Below, one piece after another: positions 32,396-46,600 of a stretch of DNA of 64,000 bases. The DNA is taken from assembly GCA_032173965.1 (NCBI GenBank), contig CM063312.1, forward strand, positions 1,000,555 through 1,064,554, read 5' to 3'. Each line of letters begins with the position of its first letter. The stretch's first letter is position 1. Origin of the DNA: Sitta carolinensis. Its lineage: Eukaryota; Chordata; Aves; Passeriformes; Sittidae. The notes beneath the pieces were generated by a model. The model saw only the letters and a list, made by a program, of their open reading frames with translations. It was not told the DNA's origin and ran no database searches. A program made the position numbers and the translations under genes.

Positions 32396-35300
32396 ATGGA
32401 GGCGGCGGGAGGCGGCGAGGTCTGAGGGGAGGGGGCGCCGGGGGCCGATTCCTGAGGGGATTTTGAGGGAATTCGAGGCGTTTCGGGGTTTTTGTGAGGG
32501 GATCCGGGGGGTCCCGGGCGGTGCGGGACCCTCGGCGCCGCGTGAGGAGGGGCGGCAGCCGCCGAGCTGCCCCTCACGCCGCGCTCTGCCCCTCCCCCTC
32601 CCCCTCAGGACCCCCCCGGTGGGACCCTTGTGGTGGAGACGGCGGCAGAGGCCGGTGAGTGACCCCCCGCCCGCCTTGGACCCCCGCTCAGGACCACCCG
32701 GACGCCCCCTTGGACCTTCCCCCTCAGAATCCCCTCAGATTCCCTGGACCCTCCCCCCCTTGGACCCCCGCCCCTCAGGATCCGCGGGACCCCTCCTCAG
32801 AATCCCCCTCAGGACCCCCCGGACCCGCCCCTTGGATCTTCCCCCCTCAGAATCCCCCGGATCTCCCCATGGACCCCCAGACCCTCCTTTGGGATCCCCC
32901 CTTGACCCCCAGACCCCTCAGGATCCCCCTCAGAATCTCCGGCCCCCCCCCCCCCCCTTTTTGATCCCCGCCCCTCAGAATTCCCCTCAGGATCCCCCGG
33001 ATCCCCCCCCATGGACCCCCAGACCCCTCAGAATTCCCCTCAGAATCCCCTGGACCCCCGCCTTGGACCCCCAGACCCCCTTTGGGATCCCCCCTTGACC
33101 CCCAGACCCCTCAGGATCCCCTCAGAATCCCCTGGACCCCCCCTTGACCCCAGACCCCCTTTGGATCCCCCTTGACCCAGACCTCAGGATCCCCTCAGAA
33201 TCCCTGGACCCCCTTGGACCCCCAGACCCCTTTGGGATCCCCCTTGACCCAGACCCCTCAGGATCCCCCTCAGAATCCCCTGGACCCCCCCGTTGGACCC
33301 CCAGACCCCCTTTGGGATCCCCCCTTGACCCCCAGACCCCTCAGGATCCCCCTCAGAATCCCCTGGACCCCCCCCTTGGACCCCCAGACTCCCTTTGGGA
33401 TCCCCCCTTGGACCCCCAGAGCCCCCCAAATGCGTGAGACCCCCCCCCCCCCCAGGGACCCCCGAGAGTTCCCCAAGGCTCCCCCCTCAAAAGGCGGGAG
33501 ACCCCTCCCCAGACCCCCCCAATCACCCCCAAAACCCCCCAGACCCCCACTAAAAGCCCCCCCAAAACCCCCTGACCCCCCTCAAAAACCCCCCCAACCC
33601 CCCCTGACCCCCCGTTTTCTTCCCCCCCCAGGGCTCCCCCCGGGCAGCCCCTCCCCCTGCGACCCCCCCCCCTCCCGGCGGGACCCCCCCCACGGCCGGA
33701 GGGGCCCCCCCGGATGAGGAGGAGCAGGGGGGCGGTCCGGATGGGGAGGGGGCTCAAGGGACCCCCCCCGGGGGCGGCGGCACCAAGGGGCTGCCAGGTG
33801 AGGGGGGTGGGGTCTGAGGGGGTTTTGGGGGGTCTGGGGGGGTGTTCAGAGGGTTTTGGGGGGCTCAAGGGTGTTTTTGGGGGGTGTCTGGGGTGTGAGG
33901 GGGGGTCTGAGGGTGTTTTTGGGGGCTTGGGGGGTTTGGGTGGAGTCCGGGGGGTCCTGGGGGGGCTCAAGGGTGGTTTTGGGGGGGTGTCTGGGGGTGT
34001 GAGGGGGGGTCTGAGGGGGTTTTGGGGGGTCTGGGGGGGTTCAGGGGGTTTTGGGGGGGTCCTGGGGGTCTCAAGGGTGGTTTTGGAGGGGCTCGGGGGG
34101 TTTGGGTGGGGTCTGGGGGGATTGGGGAGGGGTCTCATCCTTTTGGGGGATCTGGGGGGGGTTCTCGTTCTTTTGGGGGGGTCTCACACACTTAGGGGGG
34201 TCCTTGGGGGGCTCTTGTGGAATTCTGGGGGAGGGTCTGGGGGGTCTCATTATTTTGGGGGGGGCTCTCATTATTTGGGGGGTCTAAAGGGGTCTCATAT
34301 TTTGGGAGGTCTCATTTTGGGGGGGGTCTCATTTTTTTGGGGTGGGTTTGGGGGCGATGTTTTTATATTGGGGGGTCCTCACTCAATTTGGGGCGGGGTC
34401 AACTTTGATTCCTACCTCACTTCAGCACCCAAACTTTAATTTATTTTTAATTTATTTATTTTCCTCGTCCCTTTTCCCTTCTTTTTCCCCTCAGGCCACG
34501 CTTCCAAGACCCTGCCGGGCTCTCCGGGGTCCCGGCCCGGGGGGCAGGCCCTGCAATTTTGGGGGGTGGTCCCACCTTGCCCCCCCCCGCCCCCACCCCC
34601 CTGCCCCTCCCCCCCAGCCGAGCCAAAATGTCCCTGACGGGGGCGGGGGGCTGCAAGCCCCCCCCCGGGCAGAGCCTGGCCCTGCGCCTCCTCAGCCTCC
34701 CCGGCGCGGCCGGGGGGGGGCCGGGGGTCGCCCCCCACCCCCAGAGCCCCCCCTGAACCCCCCCGAGCCCCCCCGGCGCCCCCCGAGCCCCCCCTGGCTC
34801 ACCCCAAGGTGCACCGGGCTCGCAAGACCATGGCCAGGCCCAGCAACGGACAGGTGGGGATGGACTGGGGGGGTTTGGGGGGGGGGTCTGGGACCTGGGA
34901 CCCCCCCCCCATGACCCCCCCCGGGACCCCCCAGGTGCCCGAGAAGCCGCGGATGTCGGAGATGCTGCACTTCAGGGTGTCTGAGGAGCTCTGCAGCATG
35001 GGGCAGCACGGTATGAGGGGATTGGGGGGCTTTGGGGGGTCCTGGGGGGGTCCTGGGGGGTTTGAGGGGGTCCTAGGGGGGTTTGGGGGGGTCCTGGGGG
35101 GGTTTGAGGGGGTCCTAGGGGGGGTCAGTGCTGCACTTCAGGGTGTCTGAGGAGCTCTGTGGCATGGGGCAGCACGGTATGAGGGGATTGGGGGCTTTGG
35201 GGGGTCCTGGGGGGGTTGGGGGGGTTTGAGGGGGTCCTAGGGGGGTTTGGGGGGGTCCTGGGGGGGTTTGAGGGGGTCCTAGGGGCTTTGGGGGGTCCTG

Positions 35301-38300
35301 GGGGGGGTTTGGGGGGGTCTGGAGGGGTGCTGGGGGGTTTGGAGGGGTCCTGGGGGGGTTTGAGGGGGTCCTAGGGGGGTTTGGGGGGGTCCTGGGGGGG
35401 TTTGAGGGGGTCCTAGGGGGGGTCAGTGCTGCACTTCAGGGTGTCTGAGGAGCTCTGCAGCATGGGGCAGCACGGTATGAGGGATTGGGGGGCTTTGGGG
35501 GGTCTGGGGGGGGTTTGGGGGGGTTTGAGGGGGTCCTAGGGGGGTTTGGGGGGGTCCTGGGGGGGTTTGAGGGGGTCCTAGGGGGCTTTGGGGGGTCCTG
35601 GGGGGGTTTGGGGGGGTCTGGAGGGGTTGCTGGGGGGGTTTGGAGGGGTCCTGGGGGGGTTTGAGGGGGTCCTAGGGGGGTTTGGGGGGGTCCTGGGGGG
35701 GTTTGAGGGGGTCCTAGGGGGGGTCAGTGCTGCACTTCAGGGTGTCTGAGGAGCTCTGCAGCATGGGGCAGCACGGTATGAGGGGATTGGGGGGCTTTGG
35801 GGGGTCCTGGGGGGGTCCTGGGGGGGTTTGAGGGGGTCCTAGGGGGGTTTGGGGGGGTCCTGGGGGGAGTTGAGGGGGTCCTGAGGGGGTCAGTGCTGCA
35901 CTTCAGGGTGTCTGAGGAGCTCTGCGGCATGGGGCAGCACGGTATGAGGGGATTGGGGGGCTTTGGGGGGTCCTAGGGGGCTTTGAGGGGTCTGGGGGGT
36001 CCTGGGGGGGTTTGAGGGGGTCCTAGGGGGTTTGAGGGGTCCTGGGGGGGTTTGAGGGGGTCCTGAGGGGGTTTGAGGGGGTCCTAGGGGGGGTCAGTGC
36101 TGCACTTCAGGGTGTCTGAGGAGCTCTGTGGCATGGGGCAGCACGGTATGAGGGGATTGGGGGCTTTGGGGGGTCCTGGGGGGGTCCTGGGGGGGTTTGA
36201 GGGGGTCCTAGGGGGGTTTGGGGGGGTCCTGGGGGGGTTTGAGGGGGTCCTAGGGGGCTTTGGGGGGTCCTGGGGGGGTTTGGGGGGTCTGGAGGGGTGC
36301 TGGGGGGTTTGGAGGGGTCCTGGGGGGGTTTGAGGGGGTCCTAGGGGGGTTTGGGGGGGTCCTGGGGGGGTTTGAGGGGTCCTAGGGGGGGTCAGTGCTG
36401 CACTTCAGGGTGTCTGAGGAGCTCTGCAGCATGGGGCAGCACGGTATGAGGGGATTGGGGGGCTTTGGGGGGTCCTGGGGGGGGTCCTGGGGGGCTTTGG
36501 GGGGTCCTGGGGGATTTGTGGGGGGTACTGGAGGCGTCCTGGGGGGCTTTGGGGGGTCCTGGGTGGGTTTGAGGGGGTCCTAGGGGGGGTTGGGGTGTCC
36601 TGGAGGGGTCCTAGGGGGGTTTGGGGGGGTCCGGGGGGGGGTTGGGGGGGTCTTGGAGGTTTTGAGGGGGTCCTAGGTGGATTTGGGGGGGTCTTGGAGG
36701 TTTTGAGGGGGTCCTGGAGGGGTCTGGGGGTGTCCTGGGGGTGTCCTGGGAGGGGCTGGGGAGGTTTGAGGGGGTCCTGGGAGCAGTGGGGGGGGGGTTG
36801 GGGGTGTTTGAGGGGGTCCTGGAAGGATTTGGGGGGATTTTGGGGGGGTCTGGGGGGTCCTGGGGTTGGGGAGGAGTCTGAGCACCTTGGGGAGATGAAC
36901 ATGGTCTGGGGGTTTCAGATTTGGGTCTGGGGGTGCAGGTTTGTGTCTGGGGGTGCAGGTTTGGGTCTGGGGGTTCAGGTTTGGGTCTGGGGGTTCAGAT
37001 TTGGGTCTGGGGGTTCAGGTTTGGGTCTGGGGGTGCATGTTTGGGTCTGGGGGTTCAGGTTTGGGTCTGGGGGTTCAGGTTTGGGTCTGGGGGTGCATGT
37101 TTGGGTCTGGGGGTTCAGGTTTGGGTCTGGGGGTTCAGGTTTGGGTCTGGGGGTGCAGATTTGTGTCTGGGGGGTTCAGATTTGGGTCTGAAGGTTCAGG
37201 TTTGGGTCTGGGGGTTCAGGTTTGGGTCTGGGGGTTCAGGTTTGAGTGTGGGGGGTGCATGTTTGGGTCTGGGGTTCAGGTTTGTGTCTGGGGGTTCAGG
37301 TTGGGTCTGGGGGTGCATGTTTGGGTCTGGGGGTTCAGGTTTGAGTGTGGGGGTTCAGATTTGGGTCTGGGGGTTCAGGTTTGGGTCTGGGGGTTCAGGT
37401 TTGGGTCTGGGGGTGCATGTTTGGGTCTGGGGGTTCAGGTTTGAGTGTGGGGGTTCAGGTCTGGGTCTGGGGGTTCAGGTTTGGGTCTGGGGGTGCATGT
37501 TTGGGTCTGGGGGTTCAGGTCTGGGTCTGGGGGTTCAGGTTTGGGTCTGGGGGTTCAGGTTTGGGTTTGAGGGGTTCAGATTTGGGTCTGGGGGTTCAGG
37601 TTTGGGTCTGGGGGTTCAGGTTTGGGTCTGGGGGGTTCAGGTTTGGGTCTGGGGGTTCAGGTTTGGGTCTGGGGGTTCAGGTTTGGGTCTGGGGGTTCAG
37701 GTTTGGGTTGGGGGTGTTGTTTGGGTCTGGGGGTTCAGGTTGGGTCTGGGGGTCAGGTTTGGGTCTGGGGGTTCAGGTTTGGAGTTGGGGGGTTCAGGTT
37801 TGGGTCTGGGGTTCTCCTGGAGCCTCCCTGGCCCCCAGACCCCCAAACCCCAAGCTGGTTTCGGCCCCGGGGGCTCCAGAGCGGTCTGGGGGTCCAGCCC
37901 GCGGCCGCCGGGTACTCGGGGGCCCAGACACCTATAAACCCAGAAACCCTGGGGTCCCCAGGAACCTCTGGGGCCCGACCCCAACCCAAAACCCCCCAAA
38001 CGCCTCCTGGGACCCCAGAACACCCAAAACCCCAGAAACCCCTGGGGCCCCAGAAACCCCTGGGCCCAAAACACCCAAAACCGAAACCCTGGGGACCCCC
38101 AAAACACCCAGGAAACCCCCAGAAAATCCCTGGGACCCCCAGAAAACACCCCAAAACCCCAAAACCCCCAGAAAACCCCCTGGGGACCCCCAGAAACACC
38201 CCAAAAACACCCAGAACCCTGGGGACCCCAAACACCCCAAAACACCCCAGCCGCCCAGAACCCCCTGGGGACCCCCAGAAACACCCAAAAAACACCCAGA

Positions 38301-40612
38301 AACCCCTGGGGACCCCAGAAACACCCCAAACCCCAAACACCCAGAAACCCCCCATGGGGACCCCCAGAAACACCCCAAAAAAACACCCCAGAAACCCCCT
38401 GGGGACCCCCAAGAAAACACCCCAAAAAAACCACCCCAGAAACCCCCTGGACCCCAACCCGGACCCCCAGAAACCCTGGACCCCAAACACCCAAAAAACA
38501 CCCCAGAAACCCCTGGGGACCCCCAGAACCCAAAAACCCCCAAAACCCCCTGGGGACCCAACCCAAAACACCCCAAAACCCTGGGGACCCCAAAAACCCC
38601 AAGACCCCCAGAACCCCTCCAGATCCCAAAACCCCACTGGACCCCCAAACCCAAAAAAACCCCTGGGACCCAACCGGCCCCCAAGACCCCAAAACACCCC
38701 AAGAAACTCCCTGGGTACCCCAAAACCAGAACCCCGGACCCCCAACCAAAAAAACCCTGAGGACCCCCAAAAACACCCCAAAAAAACTCCCTGGGGGCCC
38801 CCAGAAAAATCCCCAAAATCTCTGCAGGGACCCCCCCCAAAACTCCCCAGGATTCCCTCAGGGAGCCCCCAGAACTCCTCAAACTCTCCAGGACCCCCAA
38901 ATCCCTCCAGGACCCCCCAAATCCTCTCCAGATCTCCCCAGGACTCCCCCAAACCCCTCCAGGACCCCCTAAACCCCCTCGGGACCCCCCCAGACCCCTC
39001 CAGGACCCCCCAAATCCCCCCTGGGACTGCCCCAAATCCCTTCAGGGACCCTCCAGGACCCTCCAGATCCCTCCAGGACCCCTCAATCCCCCTCGGGACC
39101 CCCCCAAACCCCTCCAGGACCCCCAAAATCCCCTCCAGGACCCTCCAGATCCTGCCAGGAGCCCCCAGACCCCTCCAGGACCCCCAAATCCCCTCCAGGA
39201 CCCTCCAGATCCTGCCAGGAGCCCCCAGACCCCTCCAGGACCCCTCAATCCCCCTCGGGAGCCCCCCAAACCCCTCAGGACCCCCCAGTCCCTCTTGGGA
39301 CCCTCCCAACCCCTCCAGGACCCCCCAAATCCCTCCAGATCCTCTCCAGGACCTCCAAACCCCCCTCGGGACCCCCTCCCAAACCCCTTCAGGGACCCTC
39401 CAGGACCCCCCAAATCCCCTCGGGACCCCCCCAAACCCCTCCAGGCCCCCCAAAGCCCCCTAGGACCCCCGCCAAACCCCTCCAGATCCCTCCAGACCCC
39501 CCCAAACCCCCTCGGGACTCCCCCAAACCCCTCCAGGGACCCTCCAGGCCCCCCCAAACCCCCTCGGGACTCCCCCAAACCCCTCCAGATCCCCTCCAGG
39601 CCCCCCCAAACCCCCCTCGGGACTCCCCCAAACCCCTCCAGATCCCTCCAGGCCCCCCCAAACCCCCCCCCCGCGCCCCCCTGAGCCTGTGCCCCCCCAG
39701 ATCACGGTGACAGAGGAGATGGCTGCGCCCCCCGGGACTGGGACTCCGAGGGGGGAGGGGGCTTCTCCCTGTTCTACGATGGGTTCGCAGTGGATGGCAC
39801 GGGGACTCGGACAGCAAGGTACGGGGAATTGGGGGATTGGGGGGATTGGAGGGGATTGGGGGGATTGGGGGGATTGGGGGGGACTGGGGGGATTGGGGGG
39901 ATTGGGGGACTGGGGGGGACTGGGGGGGACTGGGGGGATTGGGGGGATTGGGGGGATCGGGGGGATTGGGGGGATTGGGCACGGGGACTCGGACAGCAAG
40001 GTACGGGGGATTGGGGGGATTGGGGGGATTGGGGGGGATTGGGAGGGATTGGGGGGATTGGGGGGACTGGGGGGATCGGGGGGACTGGGGGGATTGGGGG
40101 CATTGGGGGGATCGGGGGGACTGGGGGGATTGGGGGGGATTGGGCACGGGGACTCGGACAGCAAGGTACGGGGGATTGGGGGGACTGGGGGGGATTGGGG
40201 GGGATTGGGAGGGATTGGGGATGGGGATTGGGGGAACTGGGGGGCATTGGGGGGATTGGGAGGGATTGGGGGAATTGGGGGGCATTGGGGGGATTGGGGG
40301 GAATTGGGGGGGAATGGAAGGGATTGGGGGGGATTGTGGGGGACTGGGAGGGGATTGGGGGGACAGGGGGGGTACAGGGGGGCTCTGACACTGACTGGGA
40401 GCACTGGGGGGGTTTTGGGGAGCACTGGGATGGACTGGGCAGGTTTGGCAAGATCTGGCTTGGACTGGGAGCCCCGGGGGGATTTTGGGGAGCCCCGGGG
40501 GGGTCTCCAGCCCCCCCCTCACTGACCCCCCCCCCAGTCCGAGGGGGAGGTGCCGGGGGAGGCCCTGAGCGAGGAGGAGGAGGAGGAGGAGGAGGAGGAA
40601 GAGGAGGAGGAC

Positions 40613-40643
<31 letters not shown>

Positions 40644-43600
40644 GAGGAGGAGGAGGACGAGGAGTCCGGGAACGCCTCGGATCGGGTGAGGGGGGCTCGG
40701 GGGGCTCAGGGGGGGTTTGGGGGTGCCCAGCTGTGTCTGGGGAGGGTTCAGGGGGGGTTTGGGGTGCCCAGGTGTGTCTGGGGGGGTTTCAGGGGCAATT
40801 TGGGGGCATTTAGGGATGGTTTGGGGGGTCCGGGGGTGTTTTTGGGGGTCCCAGGGTGTTTTTTGGGGGTAGCTTTGGCTGTTTAGGGCTCTTTTTGTGG
40901 GTGTTTTTGGGGTGTTGCAAGGCTGTTTTGGGGGTGTTTTTTCAGGCTGTTTTGGGGGTATTTTTTGGGGTGTCTTGGGGTTGTTTTGGAGTGTTTCAGG
41001 GCTGTTTTTGGGGCTGTTTTTGGGCTGTTTCAGGACTGTTTTTGGGGGTGTTTTGGGGTTGTTTTTGGGGGATATTTTTTGGCTGTTTCAGGGCTGTTTT
41101 GGGGGTATTTTTGGGGTGTTCTGGGGTTGTTTTAGGGCTGTTTTGGGGGTATTTTTGGGGTGCTCTGGGGTCCCTGACCCCCGGTCCCCAGAGCGCGTCG
41201 ATGTGCGCGCGGCGCCGGGCGCGGCGGCGCTGGAAGGAGAGCCCCTGGCTGAAACCCGCCCGCAAGAGGAAGAGGAAAGACCCCGGGGCAAGGACAGAGG
41301 TGGGGAGGGGTCCCGAACTGGGGAGGGGGTCCCCAGTTTGGGGAGGGGTCCCTAAATCGGGGAGGGGTCCCAGATTGGGGAGGTGTGCCAAATCGGGGAG
41401 GGGTTGGGGAAAGCGGAGCTTGGAATGGGGAGGATTTGGAGTTGGGGAATTTGGGGAGGGGTCCCCAATAGGGGAGGGGGGTCCAAGAGTGGGGAGGGGG
41501 TCCCCAAATTGGGGAGGGGTCCCTAAATCGGGGAGAGGTCCCAGATTGGGGAGGGGGTCCCCAAAATCTTAAAATTGGGGAGGGGTCGGGGAAAGTGGAG
41601 CTTGGAATGGGAAGGGTTTGAAGGAAGGGGAGGGTTTGGGGGATTTGGGGAGGGGTCCTGAGTTGGGGAGGGGGTCCTGAATTGGGCAGGGGGTCCCCAA
41701 ATCGCAGAGGAGTCTCAGATTGGGGAGGGGTCCCCAAATTGGGGAGGGTTTGGGGAAAAGGGAATTTGGGAAAAGGAGGGGTTTGGAGGGGAGGGTTTGG
41801 GGAATTTGGGGAGGGGTCCCAAAATCAGAGAGGGGTTGGGAAAAGGGGAGGATTTGGGGAGGGGGGTTCAGAAGGGGAATTTGGGGAGGGGGATTTGGAT
41901 CTGACGTGTTTGGGGAGGGGCTTTGGGATTGGGGAATTTGGGGAGGGGGATTCAAATCTCATAAATTTAGGGAGGGGCTTTGGGATTGGGGAATTTGGGG
42001 AGGGGGATTCTGATAAATTTGGGGAGGGGGATTTAAGAATTTGGGAATTTTTGGGGCAGGGGGATTTTGAAATTGGGGAATTTTGGGGGGGGGGGTCTCA
42101 AAGGAGCAAATTCGGGGTCCCTAAACCCCCCTGGATGGGGGAGGGGTAATTTGGGTCTGGGGTCCCGATTTGGGGTCCCTGACCCCCCCTGTGCCCCCCA
42201 GGCGCCCCCGGCCCCCCGGCGCCCCCCCAGCGAGTACACGGAGGTGCCCCTGGGCTGCCTGCAGCTGCCAGGGGGAGGGGCCCTGAGCCCCCAGCCCCCA
42301 GGTGAGCACACCTGGGCACACCTGGGACACACCTGGGACACCTGTGACACACACCTGGGCACACCCAGCACACCTGGACACACCTGGATACACCTGGGCA
42401 CACCGGGGATGCATCTGGGACACACCTGGGACACACACCTGGGACACCTGTGACACACACCTGGGCACACCCAGCACACCTGGACACACCTGGATACACC
42501 TGGGCACACCGGGGATGCATCTGGGACACACCTGGGACACACACCTGGGACACCTGTGACACACACCTGGGCACACCCAGCACACCTGGACACACCTGGG
42601 ACACCTGGGACACACACCTGGGACACACACCTGGGTACACCCAGCACACCTGGGCACACCCGGGACACCTGGGACACACCTGGGCACACTTGGACACACC
42701 CAGCACACCTGGACACAGCTGGGCACACCCCTGGGACACACCTGGACACACCCCTGGGGCACATCTGGGACACACCTGGGCACACCCAGCACACCTGGAC
42801 ACACCTGGATACACCTGGGCACACCTGGGACGCATCTGGGACACACCTGGGCACACCCAGCACACTTGGGCACACCTGGGACCATCTGGACACACACCTG
42901 GGAGCACCCAGCACACTTGGGCACACCTGGGCACACACCTGGGATATGTGGGACACATCCCTGCCCCCCTGGGACACGCCCAGCACACCTGGACACACCC
43001 TGACCCCGCCCTGGCCACGCCCTGACCCTGCCCTGCCTGTCTCACCTGTGCCCCATCCCACCTGTGCCCCTCTCACCTGTGCCCCATCCCACCTGTGCCC
43101 ATCTCACCTGTGCCCCCTCACCTGTGCCCCTCTCACCTGTGCCCCATCTCACCTGTGCCTATCTCACCTGTGCCCCTCACCTGTGCCCGTCTCACCTGTG
43201 CCCCATCTCACCTGTGCCCCATCCCACCTGTGCCCATCTCACCTGTGCCCCCTCACCTGTGCCCCATCTCACCTGTGCCCCTCTCACCTGTGCCCGTCTC
43301 ACCTGTGCCCCATCTCACCTGTGCCTATCTCACCTGTGCCCCTCTCACCTGTGCCCCATCTCACCTGTGCCCCTCTCACCTGTGCCCATCTCACCTGTGC
43401 CCCCTCACCTGTGCCCATCTCACCTGTGCCCCCTCACCTGTGCCCCATCTCACCTGTGCCCCCTCACCTGTGCCCCATTCACCTGTGCCCATTCACCTGT
43501 GCCCATCTCACCTGTGCCATCACCTGTGCCCTCTCACCTGTGCCCCATCTCACCTGTGCCCCATCTCACCTGTGCCCATCTCACCTGTGCCCCTCTCACC

Positions 43601-46600
43601 TGTGCCCATCTCACCTGTGCCCATCTCACCTGTGCCCTCTCACCTGTGCCCCATCCACCTGTGCCCATCTCACCTGTGCCCCTCCCTCACTGTGCCCCAT
43701 CTCACCTGTGCCCATTCACCTGTGCCCATCCTCACCTGTGCCCCATCTCACCTGTGCCCCTCTCACCTGTGCCCATCTCACCTGTGCCCCCTCACCTGTG
43801 CCCCATCTCACCTGTGCCCCATCCCACCTGTGCCCATCTCACCTGTGCCCCTCTCACCTGTGCCCCATCTCACCTGTGCCCCTCTCACCTGTGCCCATCT
43901 CACCTGTGCCCCATCTCACCTGTGCCCCCCCTCACCTGTGCCCGTCTCACCTGTGCCCCGTCTCACCTGTGCCCCTCACCTGTGCCCCATCTCACCTGTG
44001 CCTATCTCACCTGTGCCCCTCTCACCTGTGCCCATCTCACCTGTGCCCCATCTCACCTGTGCCCATCTCACCTGTGCCCCATCTCACCTGTGCCCCTCAC
44101 CTGTGCCCATCTCACCTGTGCCCCATCTCACCTGTGCCCCATCTCACCTGTGCCCATCTCACCTGTGCCCATCTCACCTGTGCCCCTCTCACCTGTGCCC
44201 ATCTCACCTGTGCCCATCTCACCTGTGCCCTACTTGCCCATTCACCTGTGCCCATCTCACCTGTGCCCCCTCACCTGTGCCCATCTCACCTGTGCCCCTC
44301 CACCTGTGCCCATCTCACCTGTGCCCCTCTCACCTGTGCCCCATCTCACTGTGCCCCCTCACCTGTGCCCTCTCACTGCTCCTGTGCCCATCTCACCTGT
44401 GCCCGTCTCACTGTGCCCGTCTCACCTGTGCCCCCTCACCTGTGCCCATCTCACCTGTGCCCACTCACCTGTGCCCCATCTCACCTGTGCCCCCTCACCT
44501 GTGCCCCATCTCACCTGTGCCCATCTCACCTGTGCCCCATCTCACCTGTGCCCCCTCACCTGTGCCCCATCTCACCTGTGCCCCCTCACCTGTGCCCTCT
44601 CACCTGTGCCCATCCTCACCTGTGCCCATCTCACCTGTGCCCCCTCACCTGTGCCCCATCTCACCTGTGCCCATCTCACCTGTGCCTCTCACCTGTCCCC
44701 TCTCACCTGTGCCCCTCTCACCTGTGCCCATCTCACCTGTGCCCCTCTCACCCTGGCCCGTCTCACCTGTGCCCATCTCACCTGTGCCCTCTCACCTGTG
44801 CCCGTCTCACCTGTGCCCATCTCACCTGTGCCCCTCACCTGTGCCCGTCTCACCTGTGCCCCACCTCCCTACTGTGCCCATCTCACCTGTGCCCCATCTC
44901 ACCTGTGCCCCTCACCTGTGCCCCATCTCACCTGTGCCCCCTCACCTGTGCCCGTCTCACCTGTGCCCCCTCACCTGTGCCCTCTCACCTGTGCCCCATC
45001 TCACCTGTGCCCGTCTCACCTGTGCCCCCTCACCTGTGCCCATCTCACCTGTGCCCATCTCACCTGTGCCCCTCTCACCTGTGCCCCTCACCTGTGCCCC
45101 ATCTCACCTGTGCCCCATCTCACCTGTGCCCATCTCACCTGTGCCCCATCTCACCTGTGCCCCCTCACCTGTGCCCGTCTCACCTGTGCCCATCTCACCT
45201 GTGCCCCCTCACCTGTGCCCATCTCACCTGTGCCCCATCTCACCTGTGCCCATCTCACCTGTGCCCATCTCACCTGTGCCCCTCTCACCTGTGCCCTCTC
45301 ACCTGTGCCCATCTCACCTGTGCCCCTCACCTGTGCCCATCTCACCTGTGCCCCTCACTGTGCCCCTCACCTGTGCCCATCTCACCTGTGCCCCTCTCAC
45401 CTGTGCCCATCTCACCTGTGCCCCCTCACCTGTGCGCCCGTCTCACCTGTGCCCATCTCACCTGTGCCCTCTCACCTGTGCCCGTCTCACCTGTGCCCCT
45501 CTCACCTGTGCCCGTCTCACCTGTGCCCCCTCACCTGTGCCCGTCTCACCTGTGCCCCATCTCACCTGTGCCCGTCTCACCTGTGCCCTCTCACCTGTGC
45601 CCGTCTCACCTGTGCCCCTCTCACCTGTGCCATCTCACCTGTGCCCTCTCACCTGTGCCCCACCTGTCCAGCCGGCGGAGGCCGAGCGTTTCGAGGGCGC
45701 CGCTGTGCACGTAGCCGCATGGAGGCGCCCAAGGGGAGAGGGGGGGACCGCGGGCTGTGCATGGCTACTGAGAGCGTGGATGGGCAGGTGAGCACACCTG
45801 GGGACAGGTGAGGGCAACCTGGGCACACCTGGGATACGCCTGGGGGCACTGGGGATATGGGGACTGCGGGCTGTGCATGGCTACTGAGAGCGTGGATGGG
45901 CAGTGGAGCACACCTGGGCACACCTGGGATACACCTGGGGATACCTGGGCACACCTGGGCACACCTGGGGACAGGTGAGGGCACCTGGGCACACCTGAGA
46001 TACACCTGGCAGACACCTGGGCACACCTGGGGCACAGTGGGACATTGGAGGATGGCCCCAAAACTTGGGGAACCAGCCAGGAATTTTGGGGTCAACTCAG
46101 GAATTTTGGGATCAGCTCAGGAAATTTTGGGATCAGCTCAGGAAATTTTGGGATCAGCTCAAGAAATTTGGGATCAGCTCAGGAATTTCGGGATCAGCTC
46201 AGGAATTTTGGGTCGAGCCAAATATTTTGGGAAACGTGGGGTGAACTCAGGAAATTGGGATCAGCTCAGGAAAGTTCGGGATCAGCCTCGGGATCGGGAT
46301 ACAGCTCAGGAATATTGGGATCAGCTCAGGAAATTGGGATCAGCTCAGGAATATTGGGATCAGCTCAGGAATATTGGGATCAGCTCAGGGAATTTGGGAT
46401 CAGCTCAGGAATTTCGGATCAGCTCAGAAAATTGAGCTCAGCTCAGGAATTTTGGGCTCAGCTCAGGAATGCCGGGCTCAGCTCAACGATCCCAGCTCTC
46501 CCACCCGCGGGGGCGCCACCAACCCGACCTCCACCCTTCCACCCTCCCCAAAAATTCCCAAAAAAACATTCCCGAATTCTCCCGGAGCGCGCGTTTCCCA

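Noticed and set aside
36900..37940. [19 protein letters not shown] repeat protein
   Set aside because: A 20-bp repeat read cyclically in three frames, inside an EHMT2 intron.
42556..45811. Open frames of about 900-1050 codons ([14 protein letters not shown] repeats)
   Set aside because: They are produced by a 13-15 base tandem repeat without stops, open in all three forward frames, lying in an EHMT2 intron between two conserved exons.
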